Assembly: GCA_036272935.1 (NCBI GenBank)
Contig: DATAXP010000022.1
Location: forward strand, 1 to 48,177
Source of the DNA: DATAXP01 sp036272935
Lineage (GTDB): Bacteria > Planctomycetota > Planctomycetia > Pirellulales > PNKZ01
Direction of reading: 5' to 3'
DNA: 48,177 bases
Made by a program: the position numbers and the translations under genes. The notes below the pieces were generated by a model. The model saw only the letters and a list, made by a program, of their open reading frames with translations, had not been told where the DNA came from and made no database searches. This document shows positions 33,288 to 42,534 of this stretch, one piece after another (within the stretch, counting starts at the first letter, position 1; each line of letters opens with the position of its first letter).

Positions 33288-34340
33288 CTAAGACAAGAGT
33301 TTCTTGAGGCGGGAACTTATTGGCCGCGACTGCCGCCGATGAGCGATCGCCTTGCACGACTCGCCACATAGCGCCGCCAGTGCGATCGCCGCTGCTCCCG
33401 AGACCAACCAGCGACGATTGCGGTCCAGCCACACTTGCAGGCTGAACGAGTGAGCCCGGCGATCGAAATCACCATGAGCGCCATGGTCGACTTCGTCGTC
33501 GAGTGGGGCGTTCAGGTTGTCGTGGCGATCGGGGCTGGTGCGGCCGTTGCACTGCTGCGAACCATAACCCTGGTGCCCCAGATACCAATCGCCGAATCCG
33601 GGAGCTACCTTGTTGCCTTGAATCGCCACGACGGTCGAGCCGCCGATGAACCATTCGCGGCGATAATGCGTGCTGGCGTGCACAATCGCCTCGGCGGCAA
33701 TCTCGGGCTGATAGATCGGCGGGACCGGCTGCGGCTTGCGCGGCAACCGGCTGCGCACCCAATCGAATTGCGGCGTGTTGAGTGCCGGCATTTGCACCAT
33801 GGTGATCCGCACGCGGCTGCGATCGTGAATCAACTCGCAGCGCAGCGATTCGGTGAACCCCTGGATTGCGTGTTTCGCCCCGCAGTACGCCGCCTGAAGT
33901 GGAATGCCGCGATACGCCAGTGCCGAACCGACCTGCACGATTGTGCCGCAGTTACGGGGCAGCATCCGCCGCAGCGCCGCGAGCGTGCCGTACACGAAAC
34001 CCAGGTACGTCACATCGGTGACACGTTTGAATTCCTGGGCCGTCATCTCCTTGACCGGCGAAAAGACCGACACCATCGCGTCGTTCACCCAGACATCGAT
34101 CGGGCCAAATGCGTGCTCGACCGCTTCGGCAGCCGCTTCGATCTGCTCGGGCTCGCTGACATCGGTCGGCAGCGCAATGGCCTGGCCACCAAGCTGCTCG
34201 ACCTCGCGCTTCGCTGCCGCTAGCCCTTCGCGGCCGCGAGCCAACAGGCCGATCTTGGCTCCCCGGCGTGCAAAGGCGCGCACCGTGGCACGGCCCACAC
34301 CAGCCGACGCGCCAGTGACGACAACGACTTTTCTTCGCAT
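33288..34340 (-). CDS. short-chain dehydrogenase with C-terminal membrane tail
   Basis: ATG at 34340 gives the standard start (MRRKVVVVTGASAGVGRATV), with the TGxxxGxG nucleotide motif. PTDVSEPEQI is the usual Asp after beta-3, and VNDAMVSVFSPV corresponds to NNAG. The catalytic site is Ser in VGSALAYRG and YCGAK (YxxxK). The 350-residue product is longer than a classical SDR. After about residue 250 comes a His/Gly/Asp-rich linker and one hydrophobic segment (WLVSGAAAIALAALCG), probably a membrane anchor. The substrate is unknown. It is preceded by the small gene at 34345 and followed two bases later by the GH15 start. Confidence 0.9.
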   Translation of the reverse strand: MRRKVVVVTGASAGVGRATVRAFARRGAKIGLLARGREGLAAAKREVEQLGGQAIALPTDVSEPEQIEAAAEAVEHAFGPIDVWVNDAMVSVFSPVKEMTAQEFKRVTDVTYLGFVYGTLAALRRMLPRNCGTIVQVGSALAYRGIPLQAAYCGAKHAIQGFTESLRCELIHDRSRVRITMVQMPALNTPQFDWVRSRLPRKPQPVPPIYQPEIAAEAIVHASTHYRREWFIGGSTVVAIQGNKVAPGFGDWYLGHQGYGSQQCNGRTSPDRHDNLNAPLDDEVDHGAHGDFDRRAHSFSLQVWLDRNRRWLVSGAAAIALAALCGESCKAIAHRRQSRPISSRLKKLLS

Positions 34341-34344
34341 TTCG

Positions 34345-34653
34345 TCACTTTCTCGTGTCGTGGAGTGAGCGAAGAAGTTCGATCGCCTGCTCGACGCCTC
34401 CGGCGTGGTCGGCGAACTGCCTGGCCTCATGTTCCAGATTCGTCGGCTGGTCGCGTTTCAGTTCATCACCGACACCGTCTTCCAGCGGATGATTGGGGTT
34501 AGGGCCGATGCCGGAATCGGCCGGAGGATCGAAAGCGTCGCGAGAGATTTTGCTCGACTTATTTGGTCGCGACTCACGAGACGGCTGCTCCTTCGACGCG
34601 GCGGCCTGCGGATCGCCGAGAATATCGCCGGCGCCAGGGACGGATTGGATCAT
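34345..34653 (-). CDS. small hydrophilic hypothetical protein (102 aa)
   Basis: ATG at 34653 (MIQSVPGAGDILGD) is chosen; the frame upstream is Arg/Cys-rich and not coding-like. The protein is strongly polar and probably disordered in its first half (QAAASKEQPSRESRPNKSSK), ending in a helix (ARQFADHAGGVEQAIELLRSLHD). It ends four bases before the SDR start, so the two are probably one operon. Function unknown; the composition recalls small stress-related proteins, which is only an impression. Confidence 0.5.
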   Translation of the reverse strand: MIQSVPGAGDILGDPQAAASKEQPSRESRPNKSSKISRDAFDPPADSGIGPNPNHPLEDGVGDELKRDQPTNLEHEARQFADHAGGVEQAIELLRSLHDTRK

Positions 34654-34872
34654 GTCATCAACTCCATGAATCGCGGAATCGGTGTGCAGTCGTAACTCGA
34701 AATGGCGAGTGCATTCCTTGTACCAAGCGTAGCAGGCGGCATTCTGTCGGCGCGCATCGTCGTCGCATTCACGTAAAGCTCGCAACGCATGGCGCAAAAA
34801 ATGCAAGGCGGTGGACCGTTTCGGGAACAATTATCCGCTACCACCGGGTACGCCTTGCCAAGGATGTCCGTT

Positions 34873-36627
34873 ATGGGAAAGAACGTTGCTGTATTGCTAA
34901 TCGAGCGTCTGGTTGAATGGGGCGTCGATACCGTGTTCGGTTTTCCCGGCGACGGAATCAACGGCATTTTCGAGGCACTGCGGACCCATCAGGAACAAAT
35001 CAAGTTTGTCCAGGTGCGCCACGAAGAGGCGGCGGCGTTCGCGGCCTGCGGTTACGCGAAATTCACCGGCCGAATTGGTGTCTGCATGGCCACTTCCGGA
35101 CCGGGGGGCATCCATCTGCTCAACGGCCTTTACGACGCCAAGTGCGATGGCCAACCGGTACTGGCGATCACCGGCCACACGTTTCACGACCTGATCGGCA
35201 CGCACTATCAGCAAGATGTCGATCTCACGAAACTGTTCATGGATGTGACCGTGTACAATGAGCGCATCACCGGTCCGGCGCATGTGCACAACGCGCTCGA
35301 TGACGCAATCCGCACGGCCATGAGTCGTCGTGGCGTCGCACATCTGTGTATTCCCAAGGACATTCAAGATTGGAACGGCCAAGAGTCGCCGCGCTCGAAG
35401 GCGAACATCAAGGGCCATAGCGGCGACCACTCTGCCGCGATGTCCGTGCTGCCGGAGATCGACGACCTGCGCGCAGCGGCCGAGATCATCAACGCCGGCA
35501 AAAAAGTGGCGATCCTCGCCGGGCGCGGTGCGCTGGGTTGCCGCGACCTGCTCACCGAGCTGGCCGAACGGGCCGGGGCGCCGGTGGTCAAGGCACTGTT
35601 GGGCAAGGCGGTGTTGCCCGACGATAGCCCCTACACCACCGGCGGTTTGGGACTGCTGGGGACTGCACCTTCGCAAGACGTGATGCGCGGCTGCGACACG
35701 CTGGTGATCGTCGGCAGCGGGTTTCCGTACATGGAGTTCTACCCGAAGCCGGGCCAGGATAAGTGCGTGCAGATCGACGTTGACGCCTCGCGCATCGGCC
35801 TGCGCCATCCGGCCGACGTGGGCCTGGTTGGCGACTGCCGGCGCGTGCTCGAGGCGCTACTACCAATCATCGAGCGTAAGGACGATCGCTCGTTCCTCGA
35901 ATCGGCCCAGAAGGAAATGAAGGACTGGAACGAACTGCTGATGATGCGCGCCGGCCGCAACGACAAGCCGATGAAGCCGCAAGTCATCGCTCATGCGCTG
36001 AACAAGTATCTGAAGCCCGACGCGATTGTCGCCAGCGACTGCGGCACGGTAACCACCTGGGCGGCGCGCTACATCACGATGCGCGACGAGATGGTGTTCT
36101 CGGCTTCCGGGATGTTGGCCACCATGGGCAACGGCTTGCCGTACGCCATCGCGGCGGCAATCGCCTATCCGGGGCGGCAAGTGGTCGCGATGGTCGGCGA
36201 CGGCGGGCTGACGATGATGCTCGGCGAAGTGGTCACGCTGGTCAAACACAAGCTGCCGGTGAAATTGATCGTCATCAAGAACAACACGCTCGGACAGATC
36301 AAATGGGAGCAAATGGTGTTCGAGGGGAACCCCGAGTTCGGCGTCGACTTGCAGCCGATCGACTTTGCCGCTTACGCACGCGCCTGCGGAGCGGCAGGTT
36401 TCACGGTCGACGACCCGGCGCACGTTGACGAGGTGCTCACACAGGCGTTTGCCCATCCTGGGCCGGCATTGATCGAGGCGGTCGTCGATCCGAATGAGCC
36501 GGCGATGCCCGGCCACGCCACGCTCGACCAGGCGTGGCACTTCGCCAAGTCGTTGGTGCGGGGCGAGAAATATAGCAAGTCGATCATCAAGAACGTGTTG
36601 GCCGAAAAGGTACGCGAAGTGATCTAG
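34873..36627 (+). CDS. TPP-dependent enzyme, pyruvate oxidase/dehydrogenase (PoxB-like)
   Basis: ATG at 34873 is preceded by AAGGA eight bases upstream, better than the ATGs at 34864 and 34789. The 584-residue product has three domains. The N-terminal PYR domain holds the catalytic glutamate in VQVRHEEAAAFAA. The middle domain is DHS-like (AAAEIINAGKKVAILAGRGA). The C-terminal PP domain has the TPP motif GDGGLTMMLGEVVTL ending KNN. WGVDTVFGFPGDGINGIFEAL is typical of the pyruvate-oxidase branch. It likely oxidatively decarboxylates pyruvate or another 2-oxo acid, with FAD if PoxB-like. It starts a plus-strand run with the enolase and FAD/Fe-S genes. Confidence 0.87.
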   Translation: MGKNVAVLLIERLVEWGVDTVFGFPGDGINGIFEALRTHQEQIKFVQVRHEEAAAFAACGYAKFTGRIGVCMATSGPGGIHLLNGLYDAKCDGQPVLAITGHTFHDLIGTHYQQDVDLTKLFMDVTVYNERITGPAHVHNALDDAIRTAMSRRGVAHLCIPKDIQDWNGQESPRSKANIKGHSGDHSAAMSVLPEIDDLRAAAEIINAGKKVAILAGRGALGCRDLLTELAERAGAPVVKALLGKAVLPDDSPYTTGGLGLLGTAPSQDVMRGCDTLVIVGSGFPYMEFYPKPGQDKCVQIDVDASRIGLRHPADVGLVGDCRRVLEALLPIIERKDDRSFLESAQKEMKDWNELLMMRAGRNDKPMKPQVIAHALNKYLKPDAIVASDCGTVTTWAARYITMRDEMVFSASGMLATMGNGLPYAIAAAIAYPGRQVVAMVGDGGLTMMLGEVVTLVKHKLPVKLIVIKNNTLGQIKWEQMVFEGNPEFGVDLQPIDFAAYARACGAAGFTVDDPAHVDEVLTQAFAHPGPALIEAVVDPNEPAMPGHATLDQAWHFAKSLVRGEKYSKSIIKNVLAEKVREVI

Positions 36628-36641
36628 GAAGAGCCGTTCGC

Positions 36642-37775
36642 ATGACCGTCAGCACTTCGACCGACGCCGCGATTGCCGCCTTGCACGTAGCGGCATACAA
36701 GATTCCGACCGACCGGCCCGAGGCCGACGGCACCATCGCTTGGAACCATACCACGCTGGTTTGCGTCCATGCCCAAGCCGGCGATGCCACCGGCATCGGC
36801 TACACCTATGCCGACACCGCCACCGCGCACCTGATCGACGAACTGTTGGCCGCGAAAGTGTGTGGCCGCGACGCGCTCGATATTCCCGCAGCGTGGATCG
36901 CCATGGTGCGGGCGATCCGCAACCTCGGCCGGCCGGGAATCGCGTCGATGGCGATCGCGGCAGTCGACACCGCGCTGTGGGACCTGAAGGCGAAGCTGCT
37001 GGGCGTGCCGCTGGTGGCGCTGTTGGGCGCGGCCCGCGATCGCGTGCCGGTCTACGGCAGCGGCGGCTTCACCTCGTACACCATCGACGAGTTGCAACGG
37101 CAGCTTGCCGGTTGGGCGGAGGACGGTATCGGGCGCGTGAAGATGAAGATTGGCACCCATCCCGAGGACGATCTCCAGCGGGTCCGAGCAGCGCGCGAGG
37201 CGATCGGCCCTGAGGTCAAGTTGTTCGTCGATGCCAACGGAGCCTACGACCGCAAGCAGGCGCTCTGGTTCGCCGAGCGCTTCGCGGAGCTGGGCGTCGC
37301 GTGGTTCGAGGAGCCGGTGTCGTCGGACGATCTGGAAGGCTTGCACTTGCTGCGCGACCGTGCCCCGGCCGTGATGGAGATTGCCGCCGGTGAGTACGGC
37401 TACGACCTGTCGTACTTCCGCCGCATGCTCGAAGCCGAGGCAGTCGACGTGCTGCAGGCCGATGCGACGCGCTCGGCCGGTATCACCGGCTTCATGCAGG
37501 TCGCGGCATTGTGCTCGGCGCGGTCTATGGCGCTGTCGGCCCACTGTGCCCCGTCGTTGCACGCGCACCCTTGTTGCGCGGCGTTGCCGCTCAGGCACCT
37601 GGAATACTTCCACGACCACGCGCGCATCGAGCGCATGCTGTTCGACGGTTTCCAACCGCCGATGGATGGCGCGCTGGTGCCCGATCGTTCGCGACCGGGA
37701 ATCGGTCTCGAGCTGAAGCAGGCCGACGCCCGGCGGTACCTCGTGTGGGCAAGTTCCGAAAGCGAAAGTTCGTGA
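36642..37775 (+). CDS. enolase superfamily (mandelate racemase/muconate lactonizing type)
   Basis: The 377-residue product has the capping domain (about 1-125; PGIASMAIAAVDTALWDLKAKLLGVPLVALLG) and the barrel. The base pair KMK is at about 166-168 (RVKMKIG). Metal ligands are Asp in VDANGAYD near 197, Glu in WFEEPVS near 221 and Glu in AAGEYGYD near 249. Asp in QADATRSAGIT and His in LSAHCAPSLH near 299 fit the mandelate-racemase subgroup His-Asp dyad. Such enzymes dehydrate or epimerise sugar acids. The exact substrate cannot be read from sequence. It lies 14 bases after the TPP gene and 7 before the FAD/Fe-S gene, suggesting a sugar-acid pathway. Confidence 0.9.
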   Translation: MTVSTSTDAAIAALHVAAYKIPTDRPEADGTIAWNHTTLVCVHAQAGDATGIGYTYADTATAHLIDELLAAKVCGRDALDIPAAWIAMVRAIRNLGRPGIASMAIAAVDTALWDLKAKLLGVPLVALLGAARDRVPVYGSGGFTSYTIDELQRQLAGWAEDGIGRVKMKIGTHPEDDLQRVRAAREAIGPEVKLFVDANGAYDRKQALWFAERFAELGVAWFEEPVSSDDLEGLHLLRDRAPAVMEIAAGEYGYDLSYFRRMLEAEAVDVLQADATRSAGITGFMQVAALCSARSMALSAHCAPSLHAHPCCAALPLRHLEYFHDHARIERMLFDGFQPPMDGALVPDRSRPGIGLELKQADARRYLVWASSESESS

Positions 37776-37782
37776 GGCTGCG

Positions 37783-40700
37783 ATGCAAAGTCTGACTGTC
37801 CTGCGTAACGAGAACGAACACGAACGCTTCGAGCGTCAACGGCGCGACGACACCCGCACGGCGCTGCCGCCCGGGCGAGCCGCCGCCATGGCGGCTGAAT
37901 TACACACGAAGCTCGACGGCGAAGTGCGCTTCGACGATGGCAGCCGGGCGCTATACGCCACCGACGGTTCGAACTACCGCCAGGCGCCGATCGGCGTGGT
38001 GATTCCGCAGCACGATCTGGACGTGGTGAAAACCATCGCCGCGGCCCACCAATACGATGCGCCGATCCTCTCGCGTGGCGGCGGCACCAGCCTCGGCGGC
38101 CAATGCTGCAATGTCGCCGTCGTGATGGATTTCTCGAAGTACATGCACCGTGTCGTGGGCATCGACGCCGAGCGGCGGCTTGGTACGGTGCAGCCGGGGT
38201 GCGTGCTCGACGACCTGCGCAACGCGGCCAAGGAGCATGGCCTGACGTTCGGCCCCGATCCGTCGACGCACAATCATTGCACGCTCGGCGGGATGTTGGG
38301 CAACGACTCGTGCGGCGCCCATTCGCTGCTGTGCGCGAAGCACGGCCGGGGGCTGCGCACGGCCGACAACACGCACGAACTGGAGATTCTGACTTACGAC
38401 GGGCTGCGCATGCGCATCGGAGAAACTTCGCCCGAGGAACTCGAAGCGATCATCCGCCACGGCGGTCCGCGCGGCCAGCTTTACACCAAACTCCGCGCGT
38501 TTCGCGACAAGTACGCCGAGGAAATTCGGCAGCGCTTCCCGCAGCTTCCCCGGCGCGTGTCGGGATACAACCTCGATGCGCTCTTGCCGGAAAACGGCTT
38601 TCATGTCGCCCGGGCGCTGGTAGGGAGCGAAGGGACACTGGTCACCATTCTCGAAGCGACGCTGAACTTGGTGCCCGAGCCGCGGGCACGGTCGCTGGTG
38701 GTATTCGGCTATCCCGATATTTACGACGCCTGCAACCACCTGATGGAAATCCTCGAGTTCAAGCCGACCGCGCTCGAAGGGTTTGATCACCTGCTGTTCA
38801 AGTTCGTCAAGCAGAAGGGGGACAAGGACGCCGATCTGAAACTGCTTCCGCCCGGCAAAGGTTTCCTGATCGTCGAGTTCGGCGGCGACAGCAAGAAGGA
38901 CGCCGACAATCAGGCCCGGGCGTGCATCGCGAAGATCGAAACGCATGCCGACTCTCCGCACATGGAGCTGCTCGACGATCCCGAGCGCGAGCAAATGATC
39001 TGGAAAGTGCGCGAAGGGGGCCTGGGCTCGACTTCGTGGGTGCCGGGCCGCGCCGACACGTTCCCCGGCTGGGAAGACTCGGCGGTGCCGCCTGACCAGA
39101 TTCACGTCTATCTGCCCGAGCTGCGCAAGCTGTTCGAGAAGTACGGCTACGAGCCGTCGTTGTACGGCCACTTCGGGCAAGGATGTGTCCACTGCCGCGT
39201 TGGGTTCGACCTGTATACGGCGCCGGGGATCGAGAAATACAAGGCCTTCATGAACGAAGCGGCCGACCTGGTGGTGAGTCACGGCGGATCGCTTTCAGGC
39301 GAGCATGGCGACGGCCAGGCACGCGGCGAGTTGCTGCCCAAAATGTTCGGCGAGACGCTGTACCAGGCGTTCCGCGAGTTCAAGGCGATCTGGGACCCGC
39401 ACGGCAAGATGAACCCCGGCAAAAAGATCGACGCCTATGGCATGGCCGAGAATCTACGGCTGGGCGCCGATTACAATCCGCCACAGCCGGCGACGCATTT
39501 CCATTATCCCAGCGATCGCAATTCGTTCGCCCGGGCGGCCCTGCGTTGCGTCGGCGTGGGCGAATGCCGCAAGGCCGGTGGGCAGGTGATGTGTCCCAGC
39601 TACCAGGTGACGCGCGAAGAGAAAGATTCCACGCGCGGCCGGGCGCACCTGCTGTTCGAGATGATGAACGGCGAAGTGCTCACCGACGGCTGGAAGAGCG
39701 AGGTGGTCAAAGACGCCCTCGACTTGTGCCTGGCCTGCAAGGGATGCAAGGGCGATTGCCCGGTCAATGTCGACATGGCCACGTACAAGGCCGAGTTCCT
39801 GTCGCATTACTACGAAGGTCGCCTGCGGCCGCGGTACGCCTACTCGATGGGGCTGATCTACTGGTGGGCACGCTTGGCGGCGCTGGCGCCGGGGGTGGCG
39901 AATTTCTTCAGCCAGACGCCGGTGCTGCGCGATATCGCCAAGTGGCTAGGCGGGATCGACGCGCGCCGCCAGATGCCTCGCTTCGCGCGCGAGACGTTCA
40001 AAGCCTGGTTTGCGCGTCGCTCGGTGCGCAACCAAGGCAAGCCGCAGGTGATGCTCTGGCCCGACACATTCAACAATCATCTTCATCCCGAAACGGGGCG
40101 CGCGGCCGTCGAAGTGCTCGAGGCGGCAGGCTTCCAGGTGCTGGTGCCGATCGAATCGTTATGTTGCGGCCGGCCGTTGTACGACTTCGGCATGCTCGAT
40201 ACCGCCAAGCGCCTGCTGCGCGAGATTCTCGACACGCTGCGGCCGCAGATCCAGGCCGGCATTCCGCTGGTCGGGCTCGAACCGAGTTGCCTGGCGGTGT
40301 TCCGCGACGAGATGGTGAACTTGTTTCCCGACGACGAGGACGCCAAGCGGCTGCACAAGCAATCGTTCCTGTTCAGCGAGTTTTTGAGTCAAAGGGTCGA
40401 CGGATATCAGCCACCGCGCCTGGACCGCAAGGCGATCGTACACGGACATTGCCATCACAAATCGATCGTCAAGATGGACGATGAAATGGAGTTGCTTAAA
40501 AAGATGGGCCTGCGCACCGAGACGCCCGAGCGCGGCTGCTGCGGCATGGCCGGCTCGTTTGGCTTCGAGCGCGGCCATCACTACGAAGTATCGATGGCCT
40601 GTGCCGAGCGCGCGCTGCTGCCCGCGGTGCGCGACGCCAGCGACGAAACACTCGTCATCGCCAATGGATTTAGTTGCCAGCAGCAGATCGAGCAAGCCAC

Positions 40701-40896
40701 GGGCCGCCGCCCAATGCACCTGGCCGAAGTAATGCAGATGGCCATGCACGACGGACGCCCGCCGCAGCCGCTCGCCGACAGGTCTGGCGTGCCGTCAAAA
40801 CAGAAAGCGACGGCAGGATTGTTCGTCGCAGGCGTCGCCGTTGCCGTGGCAGGCTGGATGATCTGGAACTCGACACACCGGAACGCGCACCGATGA
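37783..40896 (+). CDS. FAD-linked / Fe-S oxidoreductase fusion (D-2-hydroxyacid dehydrogenase-like) with membrane anchor
   Basis: The 1037-residue product fuses three parts. Residues about 60-555 are a PCMH-type FAD domain and its FAD-oxidase C domain (PILSRGGGTSLGGQCCNV, TLGGMLGNDSCGAHS, YGHFGQGCVHCRVGFDL, SGEHGDGQARGELLPKMFG). Two 4Fe-4S motifs follow, CVGVGECRKAGGQVMCPS near 587 and CLACKGCKGDCP near 649. Two CCG domains then bear LCCGRPLYDFG near 794 and GCCGMAGSFGFE near 919. A final hydrophobic helix (TAGLFVAGVAVAVAGWMIW) probably tethers it to the membrane. It resembles YdiJ/GlcD-GlpC fusions that oxidise D-2-hydroxy acids and pass electrons to quinone. The stop overlaps the PPC gene as ATGA. 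Confidence 0.92.
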   Translation: MQSLTVLRNENEHERFERQRRDDTRTALPPGRAAAMAAELHTKLDGEVRFDDGSRALYATDGSNYRQAPIGVVIPQHDLDVVKTIAAAHQYDAPILSRGGGTSLGGQCCNVAVVMDFSKYMHRVVGIDAERRLGTVQPGCVLDDLRNAAKEHGLTFGPDPSTHNHCTLGGMLGNDSCGAHSLLCAKHGRGLRTADNTHELEILTYDGLRMRIGETSPEELEAIIRHGGPRGQLYTKLRAFRDKYAEEIRQRFPQLPRRVSGYNLDALLPENGFHVARALVGSEGTLVTILEATLNLVPEPRARSLVVFGYPDIYDACNHLMEILEFKPTALEGFDHLLFKFVKQKGDKDADLKLLPPGKGFLIVEFGGDSKKDADNQARACIAKIETHADSPHMELLDDPEREQMIWKVREGGLGSTSWVPGRADTFPGWEDSAVPPDQIHVYLPELRKLFEKYGYEPSLYGHFGQGCVHCRVGFDLYTAPGIEKYKAFMNEAADLVVSHGGSLSGEHGDGQARGELLPKMFGETLYQAFREFKAIWDPHGKMNPGKKIDAYGMAENLRLGADYNPPQPATHFHYPSDRNSFARAALRCVGVGECRKAGGQVMCPSYQVTREEKDSTRGRAHLLFEMMNGEVLTDGWKSEVVKDALDLCLACKGCKGDCPVNVDMATYKAEFLSHYYEGRLRPRYAYSMGLIYWWARLAALAPGVANFFSQTPVLRDIAKWLGGIDARRQMPRFARETFKAWFARRSVRNQGKPQVMLWPDTFNNHLHPETGRAAVEVLEAAGFQVLVPIESLCCGRPLYDFGMLDTAKRLLREILDTLRPQIQAGIPLVGLEPSCLAVFRDEMVNLFPDDEDAKRLHKQSFLFSEFLSQRVDGYQPPRLDRKAIVHGHCHHKSIVKMDDEMELLKKMGLRTETPERGCCGMAGSFGFERGHHYEVSMACAERALLPAVRDASDETLVIANGFSCQQQIEQATGRRPMHLAEVMQMAMHDGRPPQPLADRSGVPSKQKATAGLFVAGVAVAVAGWMIWNSTHRNAHR

Positions 40897-41330
40897 AATC
40901 GAAACTCCTGAACGAATCGGCCGGCGAAAAAACCTACGTGCTGATCTTCGACACCGGTGATGAAGTGATGAGCCTGCTTACGGGCTTCGCTAAGGAACAC
41001 AAGTTAAGCGGCGCGCGGTTCACCGCGATCGGCGCCTTCGAGAAGGCCACACTCGGCTATTTCGACTGGTGGACGAAGGATTACAAGCGGAATCTGTTCC
41101 ACGAGCAGGTGGAAGTAGTGTCGCTCGTCGGCGACATTGCAGAAGGAGAAAAGGGAGAGCCGAAAGTCCACGCCCACGTCGTGCTGGGACGATCCGACGG
41201 CACGGCACTCGGCGGGCACCTGCTCGAAGCCGTAGTGCGGCCTACGCTGGAACTGATGCTCACGGAATCGCCCGCGCATCTGCGCCGCAAACACGACGAG
41301 ACGTCCGGCTTGGCACTCATTCGGTTGTAG
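40893..41330 (+). CDS. PPC/DUF296 domain protein
   Basis: The 145-residue product starts in a four-base overlap (ATGA) with the upstream gene. It is one PPC domain: KTYVLIFDTGDEVMSLLTGFAKEH, LSGARFTAIGAFEKATLGYFD, VVSLVGDIAEGEKGEPKVHAHVVLG, and GGHLLEAVVRPTLELMLTE. The conserved metal-type histidines (VHAHVVLG and GGHL) are present. In plants the domain accompanies AT-hooks; in bacteria it stands alone and its role is unknown. There is no AT-hook here. Coupling to the oxidoreductase gene suggests a link to that pathway. Confidence 0.88.
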   Translation: MKSKLLNESAGEKTYVLIFDTGDEVMSLLTGFAKEHKLSGARFTAIGAFEKATLGYFDWWTKDYKRNLFHEQVEVVSLVGDIAEGEKGEPKVHAHVVLGRSDGTALGGHLLEAVVRPTLELMLTESPAHLRRKHDETSGLALIRL

Positions 41331-41385
41331 CCGAGCGGGCCAAGATGGCCTGCCCCGCGGCGCCGGCTCGCGGTTCACCAGCGAG

Positions 41386-42411
41386 ATGCTCGACACGGAA
41401 CACGCGCCGATGGCAGTTGTATTGTTTGCCTTTCTCGGTTGGCTGGTTGTGAGCATCGCATCGAGCCTGGTGTTGTCGCAAAGCCTCGACAAAATTGGAG
41501 CTCGCTTCGGCCTGTCGCCCGGCACATTAGGATTTGTTACCGCCTTGGGGGCCGATGCGCCGGAAATCGCGGCGGTCGTCTCCGCGATCGCTGCCGGGCA
41601 TCACGATCTCGGGATGGGTGTGATCTTCGGCTCCAATATCTTCAACCTCGCGGGATTGCTGGGACTGGGCGCGGTACTGGCGGGGCGCGTGAGCATCGGT
41701 CGGCAGGGCATGATTCTCGAGGGCCTCGTGGCCCTGGTCGCTACGTCGATCGGCATTGCCGTGACGCTCGACGCGCTGTCGGGAACGTTCGGTCTGGTGG
41801 CGCTGGGTGTGCTGCTGCTGGCCTTTCAGGTGTTGATGTCGCTGCGGCCGGGCGTGTGGAAATGGTTAAGCATCTTCGGGGTCGATCCAGCTCGGTTCAT
41901 GGTTGAAGCAGCCGCGGAGGCCGAGCATGCGGCGCGCGAGGAATACACGCCTCCACGCGCAACCGGAACCGACGTGCTGACCTTGGTCCCCGCGATCGTG
42001 GCGATCGTCGTCGCGAGTTTTGGGATGGTGCGTCTCGCGGTCGATCTGGCAGGCCACTTCCATTGGCCGCATGTCGTCATCGGCGCGCTGGTGTTGGCCA
42101 CCTTGACCGGAATTCCCAACGTACTGGCCGCGGTACGGCTGGCAATTCACGGTCGTGGCTCAGCCGTTGTCAGCGAAACGCTGAACAGCAACAGCGTGAA
42201 CATCCTGGCGGGCATCTGCCTGCCAGCGGTCGTGGTGGGCACGCACGTACCGACCACGTTGGCAGTCGTATCGGCCTGGTGGCTGCTGGCCATGACGGCG
42301 GTCGCCGTGGTGCTGAGCTGCCGGCGTGGCGGACTGGCGCGTCTTGGCGGCGCATCGCTGATGGTGGTGTACGGGGCATACGTTGTACTGGTCTGCGCGT
42401 GGCGCTCATGA
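41386..42411 (+). CDS. CaCA-type sodium/calcium exchanger family protein
   Basis: The 341-residue product has about ten membrane helices in two halves. ATG 41410 (MAVVLFAFLGWLVV) is an alternative start. The first alpha repeat reads ALGADAPEIAAVVSAIAAG, then GVIFGSNIFNLAGLLG. The second reads TGIPNVLAAVRLAIHGRG, then ETLNSNSVNILAG, the paired GSN/NSN segments that carry cations in this family. A charged loop (EAAAEAEHAAREEY) joins the halves. The first repeat has GADAPE where the canonical motif is G(T/S)S.PE, so ion choice may differ. It exchanges cations across the inner membrane. Confidence 0.85.
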   Translation: MLDTEHAPMAVVLFAFLGWLVVSIASSLVLSQSLDKIGARFGLSPGTLGFVTALGADAPEIAAVVSAIAAGHHDLGMGVIFGSNIFNLAGLLGLGAVLAGRVSIGRQGMILEGLVALVATSIGIAVTLDALSGTFGLVALGVLLLAFQVLMSLRPGVWKWLSIFGVDPARFMVEAAAEAEHAAREEYTPPRATGTDVLTLVPAIVAIVVASFGMVRLAVDLAGHFHWPHVVIGALVLATLTGIPNVLAAVRLAIHGRGSAVVSETLNSNSVNILAGICLPAVVVGTHVPTTLAVVSAWWLLAMTAVAVVLSCRRGGLARLGGASLMVVYGAYVVLVCAWRS

Positions 42412-42534
42412 CGGTGGCTGGCTCTTCGCGCTTGCGGCGGATGGTCGCCGACCAATCCGAAGCTGGCGTTGATTAGGCTTTAGTCCGCCGGGCGACGTTC
42501 CCGTGATTGGTGGATGAAAATTACGGTGGACGAA

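Noticed and set aside
37951..39282. 443-codon minus-strand frame
   Set aside because: It is antisense to the FAD domain of the oxidoreductase, which carries well-known motifs.
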